The notes beneath the pieces are model-generated. The model had not been told where the DNA came from. It did no database searches and saw only the letters and a list, made by a program, of their open reading frames with translations. The position numbers and the translations under genes are program-made. From Oleiharenicola sp. (GTDB lineage: Bacteria > Verrucomicrobiota > Verrucomicrobiia > Opitutales > Opitutaceae): 64,000 nucleotides of DNA. How positions within the stretch are numbered: position 1 is the first letter of the stretch; each line of letters starts with the position of its first letter. This document shows, in pieces, positions 31,896-45,604 of the stretch. The stretch spans positions 62,001-126,000 of the forward strand of contig JANYDW010000038.1 in assembly GCA_025363455.1 (NCBI GenBank), given 5' to 3'.

Positions 31896-34115
31896 ATGCT
31901 GAAATCCCTCCGGCACTTTCGCCTTAGCCAAGCCGTGGCTCTTTTGTCGTTCGCCTGCTGCCTGCCCGCGGATGAAAACCCCAACCTCACATACTTTCGC
32001 AACATCGCGGAGACGCGCAGTTACACGCTCGGCCGGCCGGTGGCGCCCCACCTCACGCCCGACGGCAGCGCCGTGCTCTTTCTCCGCGGCGGCGCGCGCG
32101 ACCGCGTGCTCCGACTCTACGAGCTGGACCTGGCGACCGGCAAGGAGCGCGAGCTCATCACCCCGGCGCAGATCCTGGGCAACGGTGAGGAAAAGCTGAC
32201 CGCCGAGGAAAAGGCCCGGCGGGAACGGGCGCACGTCACCGCCCGCGGCTTCACCCGTTTCGACCTGACCAAGGACGGCCAGCGCCTGCTCGTGACTCTT
32301 TCCGGCAAGCTCTACGTCGTGAACCGCGCTGACCTGCACGTGACCGAGCTGCCGGGCAAAAACTGGATCGACCCGCGCTTCTCGCCTGACAGCACCGCCG
32401 TGGCCGCCGTCCAGGCGGGCGAATTGCACCTGATTGACCTGGCCGGCCTGACGGACCGCGTCTTGACCACGGGCGCCTCCGAGACGCTCACTCACGCCAC
32501 GGCGGAGTTTGTCGCCCAGGAGGAGATGGCCCGCTTCGAAGGCTACTGGTGGTCGCCCGATTCCGCGTGGCTGGCCTATCAGGAGACCGACGAATCCGGC
32601 GTGGAGACGCGCTACATCGGCGATCCGCTCCATCCCGAGACTGTCCCGACAAAGTTCGCCTACCCCAAGGCCGGATCGACCAACGCCGTCGTGCGTCTCG
32701 GCGTCATCGCCCGCAGCGGCGGCGAGACCCGTTGGATTAAATGGGACTCCGCCAAGTATCCCTACCTCACTCGCGTCGTCTGGAAGGAGACGGGTGCCCC
32801 GCTGAGCATCCTTGTACAGGACCGTGCCCAGCAGCATCAGATGCTCCTTGCGGCCGATCCTGCCACCGGGGAAACCCGTGAACTCCTTCAGGAGTCCGAT
32901 CCGGCCTGGCTCGACCTCGACGACATGGCCTTCATGCCCCTCTGGCTGAAAGGAGGTCGGCAATTCCTGTGGACCACCGAATCACGCGGTGACTGGCAGG
33001 TCGAATTGCGCGATGCCGACGGACGCCTCTTGCGTGAGCTGACCCCTCTCGGCTTCGGCTACCGGGGCGTCGTGAAGGCCGACGAGGAAACCGGCGTACT
33101 CTACGTCAAGGGCAGCGCCGATCCCCGCGAGACGCATGCCTGGAAATTTTCCCTCGCCGGCGGCAAGGGCACCGACCTAACGCCGGCCAGTGGCACCCAT
33201 GGCCTGCAAGTTTCAGAAAACGGCCGCGTCCTGCTGCACACCTTCGATCTGCGCGACGGCAGCACCGGCACCGAGGTGCTGGCAGTCGACAGCCGGAAAC
33301 TGGGCGAACTGAAGTCCGTCGCCGAGAATCCCCCGGCCTGGCCCATGGTCGAGTTCACCCAAACAGCCGGCGGCCCGCGGTCCTTTTACGCGGCGATTGT
33401 CCGGCCGCGGAATTTCCAACCGGACCGGAAATACCCGGTCATCCTTTCCGTCTATACCGGCCCGACCATAACCGTGGTCTCGGCCAGTCTCCGCGGTTAT
33501 CTGCACGACCAGTGGATGGCCGACCAGGGCTACATTGTCGCCCGGCTCGACGGCCGCGGCACGCCTCATCGCGGCCGTGATTGGGAACGGGCCATCCGCG
33601 GCAACTTCATCGACATCGCGTTGAACGACCAGGTCGAGGGCCTGAAGGCACTCGGGGCCCAATATCCAGAGATGGACCTGTCGCGCGTCGGCGTCACCGG
33701 CTGGTCTTTCGGCGGCTATTTCAGCGCCATGGCCACCCTGCGTCGACCCGATGTCTTCAAGGCCGGTGTCGCCGGGGCACCGGTCATCACGTGGGAAAAC
33801 TACGACACCCACTATACTGAGCGCTACCTCGGTCTGCCGCAGGAGCATCCCGAAGCCTACAAGGTCAGCAGCGCCCTGAGTTACGTCGATCAGCTCCAGC
33901 GCCCGCTGCTGCTCGTGCACGGCCTGACCGACGACAACGTCTACTTCCAGCACACCATGCAGCTGGCCGACGCCCTCTTCATGGCGGGCAAGCCCTACGA
34001 AATCCTCCCCATGACCGGCACCCACATGGCCGGGGCGGAGAATCCCCTGATCACCTACCGCGAGGAACTCCGCGTCATCGATTTCTTCAACCAGCACCTG
34101 AAGGGCCCGGAGTGA
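31896..34115 (+). CDS. S9 family dipeptidyl-peptidase IV-like serine protease
   Basis: The 739-residue protein starts MLKSLRHFRLSQAVALLSFA with a signal peptide; upstream in-frame codons translate a DNA repeat and were rejected. An N-terminal DPP-IV beta-propeller (about 60-520, with HATAEFVAQEEMARFEGYWW as in DPP-IV) leads to an alpha/beta hydrolase domain with the nucleophile Ser604 in GWSFGGY, Asp679 in GLTDDNVYFQH and His710 in TGTHMAG. The EE pair of AQEEM would bind the substrate N-terminus. It probably trims Xaa-Pro dipeptides from peptides in the periplasm. It is monocistronic. Confidence 0.94.
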   Translation: MLKSLRHFRLSQAVALLSFACCLPADENPNLTYFRNIAETRSYTLGRPVAPHLTPDGSAVLFLRGGARDRVLRLYELDLATGKERELITPAQILGNGEEKLTAEEKARRERAHVTARGFTRFDLTKDGQRLLVTLSGKLYVVNRADLHVTELPGKNWIDPRFSPDSTAVAAVQAGELHLIDLAGLTDRVLTTGASETLTHATAEFVAQEEMARFEGYWWSPDSAWLAYQETDESGVETRYIGDPLHPETVPTKFAYPKAGSTNAVVRLGVIARSGGETRWIKWDSAKYPYLTRVVWKETGAPLSILVQDRAQQHQMLLAADPATGETRELLQESDPAWLDLDDMAFMPLWLKGGRQFLWTTESRGDWQVELRDADGRLLRELTPLGFGYRGVVKADEETGVLYVKGSADPRETHAWKFSLAGGKGTDLTPASGTHGLQVSENGRVLLHTFDLRDGSTGTEVLAVDSRKLGELKSVAENPPAWPMVEFTQTAGGPRSFYAAIVRPRNFQPDRKYPVILSVYTGPTITVVSASLRGYLHDQWMADQGYIVARLDGRGTPHRGRDWERAIRGNFIDIALNDQVEGLKALGAQYPEMDLSRVGVTGWSFGGYFSAMATLRRPDVFKAGVAGAPVITWENYDTHYTERYLGLPQEHPEAYKVSSALSYVDQLQRPLLLVHGLTDDNVYFQHTMQLADALFMAGKPYEILPMTGTHMAGAENPLITYREELRVIDFFNQHLKGPE

Positions 34116-34117
34116 GC

Positions 34118-34144
34118 TGTAGGGCGGGATCGCCGATCCCGCCA
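34118..34144 (+). repeat. Half REPIN-like hairpin
   Basis: tGTAGGgcgggatcgccgat-cccgcc is a single GTAG half with an intact hairpin, related to the element at 2684. It starts 3 bp after the S9 peptidase stop. Confidence 0.6.
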
Positions 34145-34272
34145 AGGAATGACATAAAGATGACCTTGCGCCGACAAGCGGGGCGCAAGGCGCCAGGCTG
34201 TCGGCGTTATCTAATCTTGTATCGGCCCAGCGGCGCTCCTCGGCAGAGAGCCCCACCTCCGGATACGCGTCC

Positions 34273-34308
34273 TGACCCCGTTGGATTGCGTGACCCCGTT
34301 GGATTGCG
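34273..34308 (+). repeat. Tandem 18-bp repeat (two copies)
   Basis: The unit tgaccccgttggattgcg occurs twice in direct succession in the 328 bp gap between the S9 peptidase and the RAYT gene. The gap has no gene. Confidence 0.7.
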
Positions 34309-34321
34309 CCTGGTTTGGTTT

Positions 34322-34380
34322 TGTGGGAGCGACCTTGGTCGCGATTCGTTCACAAACATCGCGTGCAAGCACGCTCCCAC
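34322..34380. repeat. REPIN-like palindrome, GTGGGAGC-CTTG family
   Basis: tGTGGGagcgaccttggtcg-cga is answered by tcgcgtgcaagcacgctCCCAC. It is the reverse orientation of the copy at 49948 and lies just downstream of the RAYT gene. The two halves have stems CGAC/GTCG and CGTG/CACG around the same CTTG loop. Confidence 0.8.
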
Positions 34381-34393
34381 CCGCCAAGTCGAT

Positions 34394-34456
34394 GCGAGGC
34401 TAAGCGCGAGGCTAAGGGGTCGCGCGAGGCTAAGGGGTCGAGGCTAAGGGGTCGGG
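34394..34456 (+). repeat. Tandem 'gcgaggctaaggggtc' repeat
   Basis: The word gcgaggctaaggggtc occurs about four times in slightly varied spacing. The block runs into the last codons of the RAYT gene on the opposite strand. Confidence 0.65.
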
Positions 34457-35433
34457 TTGTGGGGTGTGGGGACAATGCCCAGCTGTCGAGCCAGTGCGGG
34501 ATTGCCTGAGCGACCCCAGACGGCGACCTTGCGTCCGATTTCATGGCGGTTGCCGAGGTATAAGTTTTTCCCGAGCCAGGGATTGGTCACTGTAGTGCGT
34601 GCCTTCAAAGCAGCGGCAATGGCCACCTTCCACTCAGCCGACTTACCGGCAGCTGCGAGATCGGCCGGAGTGCGGCGTAGGCGACGCAGCAACCTCAACA
34701 GTTCGGAGTGCCAATGTGATTCGTAGTCAGCGCGCATGTCCGAGAAATGCTGCGATTTTCCGGCCCGCAAGGTCCGGTTCTCCTCTAGGAGGCTGCGGGT
34801 GAAGTCGGCCGTGCCGAAGGCCCAGCCACGTGACATGCGGTCAAATTTCTGGCGTTTTTGCTCAGGTTGGTCCTCAGCCAGCCAGCCGAGATACTCGGCG
34901 TATTTACGGTGCCCAGCGGAGGAGTCGGTGAGGGCTCCGGCGTGGCGCAACGCGGGCCGGGGATCAAACCAGGCCGGACGCAGTTTGGGCTGGTGGATCC
35001 ATGCCACGCTGGCCCACGGGTACAATCCGAGGGTGTCTGCGGAACACAGCCCGGCGCGCACCGGGTTGAGGTGGATGTAGTGACAGACCGAGGCCAACGG
35101 ATCGCCGTCCTCGATTGCGATGCTTTTGAATCTCCCTTGGAAGAGATGACCATGCGCCTGACGGTAGTGATTGAACCGCATCGCGAAGGTGCACTGCAGC
35201 CAGTGCATGCCGGCGGCGAGGTTTGCCTGCGGGGTGGTGACGGCGAGGTGAAAGTGGTTGGACATGAGCGCCCACGCATGCAGGAGCCATCCGGTCCTTT
35301 GGCAGGCCTCGTCGAGGCAGTGGAGAAAGGCGCGTTTGGTGTCGGCCGCCGCAAACACAGGGCCGCGGTAGTTGCCGCGGTTGATGACATGGTAGGAGGC
35401 GTTTTCGGATTCGAGGCGAAGGGGGCGGGGCAT
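34444..35433 (-). CDS. REP-associated tyrosine transposase (RAYT, Y1 family)
   Basis: The 329-residue protein begins MPRPLRLESENASYHVINRG-NYRGPVF, the usual Y1 transposase start. It has the HUH metal-binding motif in SNHFHLAVTTP and the later YIHLNPVRAG where the catalytic Tyr is expected, plus FQGRFKSIAIEDGDPLASV-C. RAYTs nick single-stranded DNA at GTAG- or GTGG-tagged REP hairpins and are thought to spread REPIN elements. REPIN-like elements flank this gene on both sides (34322 and a half copy at 35634). The frame appears intact; its last codons run into a tandem repeat. Confidence 0.93.
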   Translation of the reverse strand: MPRPLRLESENASYHVINRGNYRGPVFAAADTKRAFLHCLDEACQRTGWLLHAWALMSNHFHLAVTTPQANLAAGMHWLQCTFAMRFNHYRQAHGHLFQGRFKSIAIEDGDPLASVCHYIHLNPVRAGLCSADTLGLYPWASVAWIHQPKLRPAWFDPRPALRHAGALTDSSAGHRKYAEYLGWLAEDQPEQKRQKFDRMSRGWAFGTADFTRSLLEENRTLRAGKSQHFSDMRADYESHWHSELLRLLRRLRRTPADLAAAGKSAEWKVAIAAALKARTTVTNPWLGKNLYLGNRHEIGRKVAVWGRSGNPALARQLGIVPTPHNPTP

Positions 35434-35633
35434 GGCGCCAGCGTGCGGCACAGGCGATCACCGGCGAGGCCCGGGCCGTAATTTATCCGTAATCAACACG
35501 GCGATCCCCACACCCCACAACCTGACCCCCTACGCTCGGCTTGTCCCCGCGGCCACGTTCTATCCAATTCAATTACATGATCCCGGCTCAGGCCGCGCGA
35601 CGACAAGGCAAATTGGGGCACGCCGCCGTTAGG

Positions 35634-35658
35634 CATCGCTTGCAAGCAAGCTCCTACA
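35634..35658 (-). repeat. Half REPIN-like hairpin, CTTG loop
   Basis: On the minus strand this reads tGTAGGagcttgcttgcaag-cga: the GTAG tag, stem CTTG/CAAG and loop CTTG. It is the fourth stem variant of the family at 43637, 49948 and 50107. It lies between RAYT and clpC; the rest of 35434-35702 has no gene. Confidence 0.7.
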
Positions 35659-35702
35659 AGCCGAATCGACGTTCGGGCTTCGACCCACACGAGTGAAACC
35701 GA

Positions 35703-38222
<2,520 letters not shown>

Positions 38223-38252
38223 TGGTTCCATGTGGTGACTTAGGTAAATCGG

Positions 38253-39335
38253 CTACTTGATGCTGCGAGTGAAGTCTGGATGCGTCAATTTGGCAAATTC
38301 AGACCGCAGGCGGGCCGCGCGCAGCACATCCCGCTGGGCGGGGTCGAAGGCACCCTTGGCCGCATGTTGGACGTGGCCTGGCTGGCACTCGATGAAAAGG
38401 CGGTCCACCACAGCCCGCTGGGTGTCCGGGAACACGTCGAGGTCGATACCCAGCCGGATGAGGGACAACAGGTTCATGGCCTCACCCGAGTTGAGCAGGT
38501 AGCCGTTCTGCAGGATGCCGAAAGCGCGGCCGATCTTGTCGGATAACTTGTTCGGGTCGGTCTCGAGGAGCTTCTGGCGGGCGTTGAGTTCCTGCTCGAT
38601 GATCGTGTTCAGCACGCCGTGCAGGTGCTTGATGATTCCCTCCTCGCTCTCGCCGAGGGTGGTCTGGTTGGAGATCTGGAAGATGCTGCCGCTGGCGTCC
38701 GAACCCTCGCCGAAGAGACCGCGTACGGCCATGCCCAACTGGTTGACGGCGCGCACGACCTTTTCCATCTGGCCTGAAATGACGAGTGCGGGCAGGTGCA
38801 TCATGGCCGAGGCGCGGATGCCAGTGCCGAGATTGGTTGGGCAGGCGGAAAGATACCCGAGCCGCGGATTAAAAGCGAAGTCGATGTGCTCCTCGAGATT
38901 GGTGTCGAGGGCGTTGATGGTGCTCCAGACCTTCTTGAACTGGAAGCCGGCCCGCAGCACCTGGATCCGGAGATGGTCCTCCTCGTTGACCATGACGACA
39001 CAAGATTGGTCCTTGCTGATCACGATGCCGGCGCCGGCCTTCGAGTGACACAGCTCGCGGCTGATCAGGTGGCGCTCGACGAGGATCTGTTTCTGCAAGT
39101 CGTCGAGGGTCTCGACCGGGATGGCGAGGCCCCGCTTCATCTGCGGCAGCGCGGCAACCGCCTGCATGCATTGGTCACGGATGTCTCGTTTCTGCGCTTC
39201 CTTGGCCCAGCCAGGAAAGGGCTGGCCCGCCAGGTTCCGGGCGAGCCGGATGCGGGTCATGAGTACGACGGCGCTCTTGCTGGCGGCGGTGTCCGTCAGC
39301 TCGGAATGCGAATCGATGAGCTCGTTGATCTTCAT
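38253..39335 (-). CDS. mcsB: Protein-arginine kinase McsB
   Basis: The 360-residue enzyme phosphorylates arginines in proteins and so marks them for ClpC-ClpP. It belongs to the phosphagen-kinase family: SAVVLMTRIRLARNLAGQPF-PGW near the start, CHSKAGAGIVISKDQSCVVM-VNEEDHLRIQ, LGYLSACPTNLGTGIRASAM-MHLPALVISG and the late SDASGSIFQISNQTTLGESE. These include the catalytic-site NEEDH and TNLGTGIRAS segments of the family. It overlaps mcsA by 4 bp. No ctsR repressor gene is seen, although in Bacillus it heads this operon. Confidence 0.95.
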   Translation of the reverse strand: MKINELIDSHSELTDTAASKSAVVLMTRIRLARNLAGQPFPGWAKEAQKRDIRDQCMQAVAALPQMKRGLAIPVETLDDLQKQILVERHLISRELCHSKAGAGIVISKDQSCVVMVNEEDHLRIQVLRAGFQFKKVWSTINALDTNLEEHIDFAFNPRLGYLSACPTNLGTGIRASAMMHLPALVISGQMEKVVRAVNQLGMAVRGLFGEGSDASGSIFQISNQTTLGESEEGIIKHLHGVLNTIIEQELNARQKLLETDPNKLSDKIGRAFGILQNGYLLNSGEAMNLLSLIRLGIDLDVFPDTQRAVVDRLFIECQPGHVQHAAKGAFDPAQRDVLRAARLRSEFAKLTHPDFTRSIK

Positions 39336-39844
39336 GTTTCAGCCGGTGGTTTACCGCTCGTGGATTGGCGGACCTGGGTGAGTTCATCGCGGTAGCGCGC
39401 GGCATCCTCGTAACGCTCGGATTTGATCGCCTGATCGAGCTCGGTCTCCAGCTGCGTGAGGCGCTCGTACAGGGATTTGCGGGCGATGGCGCGCTGGGGA
39501 ATCTTGCCTGTGTGGCTGCTGCCCTTGTGCATGGTGTCGAGCATGGGCTCGAGCATCTTGCTGAAATGTTCGTAGCAGGAGGGGCAGCCGAAGCGACCGT
39601 TCTTCTTGAAATCCTGGGTCGTGAAACCGCACGCAGAGCATTTCCCGGCATCGCCCGTCGGCTCAGGATTGAGCGAGGCCTTGAGGAGCATGTCGGCGAG
39701 GGAAAAGCCGCTGGGATCCGTCACGCCTTTGGCCTGCGCGCACGCCTCGCACAAATCCACCTTATGTATCTTGCTGTTAACAATCTGGGTGAGGTGGACA
39801 GTAGCGGGCTTGGAGCAGAGGTCGCACTTGAGTGAATTGGCCAT
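39332..39844 (-). CDS. mcsA: McsB activator McsA (UvrB/UvrC-motif zinc protein)
   Basis: The 170-residue protein starts MANSLKCDLCSKPATVHLTQ. It has paired zinc-binding CxxC motifs (CDLC, CEAC, CSAC, CPSC) in the first 110 residues and a C-terminal UVR motif (LETELDQAIKSERYEDAARY-RDEL). McsA activates McsB and bridges to ClpC. Upstream in-frame codons to 39970 have no similarity. It is the first gene of the mcsA-mcsB-clpC operon; the promoter should lie in 39845-39970. Confidence 0.93.
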   Translation of the reverse strand: MANSLKCDLCSKPATVHLTQIVNSKIHKVDLCEACAQAKGVTDPSGFSLADMLLKASLNPEPTGDAGKCSACGFTTQDFKKNGRFGCPSCYEHFSKMLEPMLDTMHKGSSHTGKIPQRAIARKSLYERLTQLETELDQAIKSERYEDAARYRDELTQVRQSTSGKPPAET

Positions 39845-39974
39845 GTATTTTGTGAATGCCAGAGTAGTGCCCCCATCCCCGAAAAGCAAACGACGGGGGC
39901 CGGCCCTGGTTTCCTGCCGAAATCCTGTTGGCGAACAGTCTGGGAGGCAAGCGCGTAGGCTGGGAGTCATCAGC

Positions 39975-40036
39975 TGTAGGTCGGGGTTTATCCCCGACGG
40001 ATCGCACGAGCTGTCGGGCGTAAAGCCCGACCTACA
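39975..40036. repeat. REPIN-like palindrome, GTAGGTCGGG family
   Basis: tGTAGGtcggggtttatccc-cgac is answered by gtcgggcgtaaagcccgaCCTACa. It is almost identical to 51716 and inverse to 27969. It lies between mcsA and ilvE. Confidence 0.88.
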
Positions 40037-40065
40037 TTAAATGAACCAGTCCCGCCTCCAAAAGC

Positions 40066-40932
40066 TCAGATCCGGGTGCCTTCGACCAACACGCGTTTCC
40101 GGAAACTGCCGAGCACGCGGGCGGTGACCGGGCCGGGCTTGCCGGCACCGATGACCCGACCGTCGAGCTTGACCACGGGGATGACCTCGGCGCCCGTGCC
40201 CGTGAGAAAACATTCGTCGGCGCACCAGACGTCGTAGCGCGTCAGGTCGGCCTCGCGCATGGGAATGCCAAGTTCCTTGGCGATGTCGAAGACCGTGGCG
40301 CGAGTGATGCCCTTGAGCGCGCCGGCGGAAGCGGCCGGGGTGATGATCTCGCCCTTTTGCACGACGAACACGTTGTCGGCGGTGCACTCGGCGACATAGC
40401 CCTGGGCATTGAGCATGATGGCCTCGAGCGCGCCGGCCTGCTTGGCCTCGATCTTGGCGAGGATGTTGTTGAGGTAATTGAGCGACTTGACAGTCGGCGG
40501 CAGCGCGTCCGGCGCGATCCGACGGGTGGGCACGGTGACGATGGCCAGGCCGTTGTCGTAGTATTCCTGCGGGTAGAGCGTGATCTTGCTGGCGATGACG
40601 AAAGTGGTCGGGTTCGCGCAGGACCACGGGGCCAGGCCCAGGTCGCCCACACCGCGCGTGACGACGAGGCGGATGTAGCCGTCGTTCAGATTGTTCCGGC
40701 GGCAGGTCTCGCACACGGCCTCGGCCAACTGGGCGCGGGTCAGCGGTAGCGTGAGCATGATCGCCCGGGCGGACATCTCGAACCGTTCCAAGTGATCGTC
40801 CAGGCGGTAGACGTTGCCGCCGTAGATGCGGATGCCCTCAAAAATCCCGTCGCCGTAAAGCAGACCGTGATCGAAGACCGAGACCTTCGCCTCGCTGGAA
40901 TCGACATACTTGCCATCGAAATAAACAACCAT
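40066..40932 (-). CDS. ilvE: Branched-chain amino acid aminotransferase (class IV)
   Basis: The 288-residue PLP enzyme transfers amino groups between glutamate and branched-chain 2-oxo acids in valine, leucine and isoleucine synthesis. It starts MVVYFDGKYVDSSEAKVSVF with the family signature DHGLLYGDGIFEGIRIYGG, carries the PLP Lys149 in PTVKSLNYLNN, and has ECTADNVFVV and ITRATVFDIAKELGI near the C-terminus. A D-amino-acid aminotransferase role cannot be excluded, but the IlvE motifs fit better. It is a single gene. Confidence 0.92.
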   Translation of the reverse strand: MVVYFDGKYVDSSEAKVSVFDHGLLYGDGIFEGIRIYGGNVYRLDDHLERFEMSARAIMLTLPLTRAQLAEAVCETCRRNNLNDGYIRLVVTRGVGDLGLAPWSCANPTTFVIASKITLYPQEYYDNGLAIVTVPTRRIAPDALPPTVKSLNYLNNILAKIEAKQAGALEAIMLNAQGYVAECTADNVFVVQKGEIITPAASAGALKGITRATVFDIAKELGIPMREADLTRYDVWCADECFLTGTGAEVIPVVKLDGRVIGAGKPGPVTARVLGSFRKRVLVEGTRI

Positions 40933-41050
40933 GATCGGGCCATCTCACCAAAGTCGCCGCTGTTGTCCAGTCCGGGAATAGAGAATGCGCTTGTATTTGC
41001 CGTTCCGACGGCGAACTGTTCCGCCTGACGGGCCGCAATCCTCAACTCCT

Positions 41051-41794
41051 ATGAAATTGCGCACTATCCCGTCCGGTCATACCGGCTTCACCCTCATTGA
41101 GCTGCTCACGGTCATTGCCATCATTGGCATTCTCGCGGCGCTCATTTTTCCCACCGTCGGCAAGGTTCGCGAGACTGCCCAGCGAACCGTCGATGCCAGC
41201 AACCTTCGCGAGGTCGTCAAGGCTGCCAGCATCTATGCCGCGGACAACAACGACCGCCTCCCTGACCCCGGGGCCATCGCCGCGCTGTATCCCGGCCTTG
41301 GCTCGGGTCCCTACGCTTGGGCCGGCATCCTGGCGCAGCGCGGCATCGTGAGCGACCCCACGTTTTTCTTCGCCAAGAACGACCCTTACTTTACCGGCGC
41401 CTACCCTGCTGCCATTGTCGATCCGGCCAACCGCACGACGCTCAACAGCGACTTCGCCGGCCGAACCTTGAGCTTTGAATTCGTCGGCGGCCTGCGCATG
41501 GGCGACGCGCCCTCCACTCCCGTGGCCTTCACCCGCGGGTTGCAGGTAAGCGGCCAGTGGGACCAAGGCAGTGGCGTCTACAAGGACAAGGGCGGGCACA
41601 TCGCCTACCTCGGCGGCAACGTCCAGTTCTTCGCCGACGTGACCGATGTCGAACGTCAGTTGACCCTCAGCAACGGGACAAAAGGTGCTTCCATCCGCCA
41701 AGCCATCCCCCTCGCCGCCAAAATCTATGCCACGACACCGAGCGGGGGCCCGACGGTCGGCTCGCTGGCGGGCACCCCCGGTCAGGCGCCCTAA
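41051..41794 (+). CDS. Prepilin-like protein (type II secretion pseudopilin style)
   Basis: The 247-residue protein has the prepilin peptidase site G-FTLIELLTVIAIIGILAAL with Phe at +1 and Glu at +5, followed by the N-terminal pilin helix. The soluble domain contains DASNLREVVKAASIYAADNN-DRLPDPG and ends with DKGGHIAYLGGNVQFF, the H-x9-like closing motif found in the large prepilin-like families of Planctomycetes and Verrucomicrobiota. It would be processed by a PilD-type peptidase and assembled at the membrane or exported. Start ATG 41051 gives a short leader. A terminator follows. Confidence 0.9.
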   Translation: MKLRTIPSGHTGFTLIELLTVIAIIGILAALIFPTVGKVRETAQRTVDASNLREVVKAASIYAADNNDRLPDPGAIAALYPGLGSGPYAWAGILAQRGIVSDPTFFFAKNDPYFTGAYPAAIVDPANRTTLNSDFAGRTLSFEFVGGLRMGDAPSTPVAFTRGLQVSGQWDQGSGVYKDKGGHIAYLGGNVQFFADVTDVERQLTLSNGTKGASIRQAIPLAAKIYATTPSGGPTVGSLAGTPGQAP

Positions 41795-41822
41795 TAGGAC
41801 CCATCCATTGGCCCACTGACTC

Positions 41823-41852
41823 GCCCGGCGTTTTCCCGCGCCGGGCTTTTTT
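41823..41852 (+). terminator. Rho-independent terminator after the prepilin gene
   Basis: Stem gcccggcg / cgccgggc with loop ttttcccg is followed by six T residues, 29 bp after the stop. Confidence 0.85.
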
Positions 41853-41892
41853 CTTCCCCCCTCCGGTCACCGCCGTAGGCTGCACCCGCTCC

Positions 41893-43614
41893 ATGGCAAC
41901 CGCGAATCCCACCTACGTCATCGGCCATCGCAATCCTGACGCCGACTCCATCTGCTCGGCTATCGCCTACGCTGCATTCAAGGAAGCGCGCGGGGAATCC
42001 GGCTACGTCGCCGCCCGGTGCGGCAACTCCAACGCCCGCATTGACGCGATCCTGGAACGCTTCCACACCCCGCTGCCGCATTACCTCAGTGATGTTTTTC
42101 CCCGCGTCCGCGATATGATGGTGCGGCAGCCCCTCGCCGTGCAGGAGGACGTTACTTGTGCCGAGGCCCTCAAGCTCATCGACCGGCACGGCATCACCTA
42201 CCTGCCCGTGGTCTCGGTCCAACAGCGTGCGGTCGGCTCGGTGACGCTCGCGCAGCTCGGCCATTTCTTCATCCCGCGCATCGACGAACCTCGGGCCATG
42301 CGCCAGGTCCGCACCAGCCTCGCCCGCATCGTCAGCTCCCTCCAGGCTTCGGTGCTCCACACGGTCGACGAAAACCGGCTGGAGGACCTCTTCGTCCGCA
42401 TCGGGGCCATGGATGTCGGCACTTTCTGGAAGATATCCGAGAAGGAGCAGATCCCGCCGGGCCAGTCGCTCATCATCGTCGGCGACCGGCGCGACATCCA
42501 GCAACGCTCCATCGAGATCGGCATCCGCGCCCTCATCATCAGCGGCAACCTCCCGGTCGATCCGGCCATCGCCAAGCTGGCGAAGGAGCGCGGCGTCAGT
42601 GTCATCTCCAGCCCGCACGATACCGCCACCACGGCGTGGTTCGTCCGCACCGCCTCCACCATCGAGCGCCTCGTCGACCGCAAGTTCACCGCGCTGAATG
42701 CCGAGGCCCGCATCGCCGATGTCCGGCGCAAGTTCTCCCAGCTTTCCTCCCACGCCATGATGGTCACCGGTGAGGACAACCTCCTCCAGGGCATTCTCAC
42801 CAAGTCCGATCTGCTCAAGCCCGTGCCCACCCGCCTCGTGCTCGTGGATCACAATGAGCTCACCCAAGCCGTGCCCGGCGCCGACGAGGTCATCATCACC
42901 GAGATCATCGACCACCACCGACTCGCGCCAATGACGACCTCGCAGCCCATCCTCTTCATCAATGAGCCCGTCGGTTCAACCTGCACGATCATCGCAGATC
43001 TGTTCCGTCGGCACGGCCTCGTTCCCGCCGCCGACCTGGCTGGCGTGATGATGTCCGGCCTCATCTCCGACACCCTGTTGCTCCAAAGCCCGACTTCCAC
43101 CGCCAAGGACGCCGAGGTGCTCAACTGGCTGCAGACCCACGCCGCCATCAAGGCCCAGGCCCTCGGCCAGCTCATCTTCAGCTCGGGCTCCGTCATCCTC
43201 GCCAGTCCGGCGGACCGGGTCGTCCGTTCCGACTTCAAGGTCTACGACGACGAGGAGGGCGTGCGCTTTGCCGTCTCGCAGGTAGAGGAACTCGGCTTCG
43301 ACAACTTCTGGCCGCACGCCAAGGCCCTCGCGCAGGCCCTCGCCGACCTCCGCGCCACGGAGAAACTGACCTTTGCCGCCCTGCTCGTCACCGACATCAA
43401 CACCCAGAACTCGCTGATGCTTGTCAAGGGCGATGCCGAGTTTATCCGTCGCATTTCCTATCCCCACGTCGAGCAGGACGAGATCTTCGAACTCAACGGC
43501 GTCGTCAGCCGCAAGAAGCAGCTCATTCCCTACCTCACCGACCTGCTGAAGGAAATGCACAGCGAGGGCGTTTCTCCCTCCAAGTCCGGCCCGCCCTTCG
43601 GCAAACGGAGCTGA
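41893..43614 (+). CDS. ppaC: Manganese-dependent (family II) inorganic pyrophosphatase with CBS-DRTGG insert
   Basis: The 573-residue enzyme hydrolyses pyrophosphate to phosphate. It starts MATANPTYVIGHRNPDADSI with the DHH-type metal motif HRNPDADS. Two CBS domains (about 75-130 and about 250-310) with a DRTGG domain between them form a nucleotide-sensing insert that lets adenine nucleotides control activity in CBS-PPases. The catalytic part resumes with LVDHNELTQAVPGADE, IIDHHR and the C-terminal DHHA2 domain (SDFKVYDDEEGVRFAVSQVE). The length is typical of CBS-PPases. A longer upstream frame without homology was rejected. Confidence 0.93.
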   Translation: MATANPTYVIGHRNPDADSICSAIAYAAFKEARGESGYVAARCGNSNARIDAILERFHTPLPHYLSDVFPRVRDMMVRQPLAVQEDVTCAEALKLIDRHGITYLPVVSVQQRAVGSVTLAQLGHFFIPRIDEPRAMRQVRTSLARIVSSLQASVLHTVDENRLEDLFVRIGAMDVGTFWKISEKEQIPPGQSLIIVGDRRDIQQRSIEIGIRALIISGNLPVDPAIAKLAKERGVSVISSPHDTATTAWFVRTASTIERLVDRKFTALNAEARIADVRRKFSQLSSHAMMVTGEDNLLQGILTKSDLLKPVPTRLVLVDHNELTQAVPGADEVIITEIIDHHRLAPMTTSQPILFINEPVGSTCTIIADLFRRHGLVPAADLAGVMMSGLISDTLLLQSPTSTAKDAEVLNWLQTHAAIKAQALGQLIFSSGSVILASPADRVVRSDFKVYDDEEGVRFAVSQVEELGFDNFWPHAKALAQALADLRATEKLTFAALLVTDINTQNSLMLVKGDAEFIRRISYPHVEQDEIFELNGVVSRKKQLIPYLTDLLKEMHSEGVSPSKSGPPFGKRS

Positions 43615-43636
43615 GTGGCACGAAACGGGGCTGCAA

Positions 43637-43712
43637 TGTAGGAGCCTGCTTGCAGGCGATCCGGAACACCCGCCAACGGACCACGTTGTATCGCCTGCAA
43701 GCAGGCTCCTAC
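43637..43712. repeat. REPIN-like palindrome, GTAGGAGC-CTTG family
   Basis: tGTAGGagcctgcttgcagg-cga is answered by tcgcctgcaagcaggctCCTAC. Each half has stem CCTG/CAGG and loop CTTG. Nearly identical to 50107. It lies between ppaC and glnS. Confidence 0.88.
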
Positions 43713-43777
43713 TCTCCGGACACACTCGCCAACTGCGCCATTGCCACGGGCTGACGAATTCCCCTTCCTTGGCCGGA

Positions 43778-45595
<1,818 letters not shown>

Positions 45596-45604
45596 CGGGC
45601 CGGT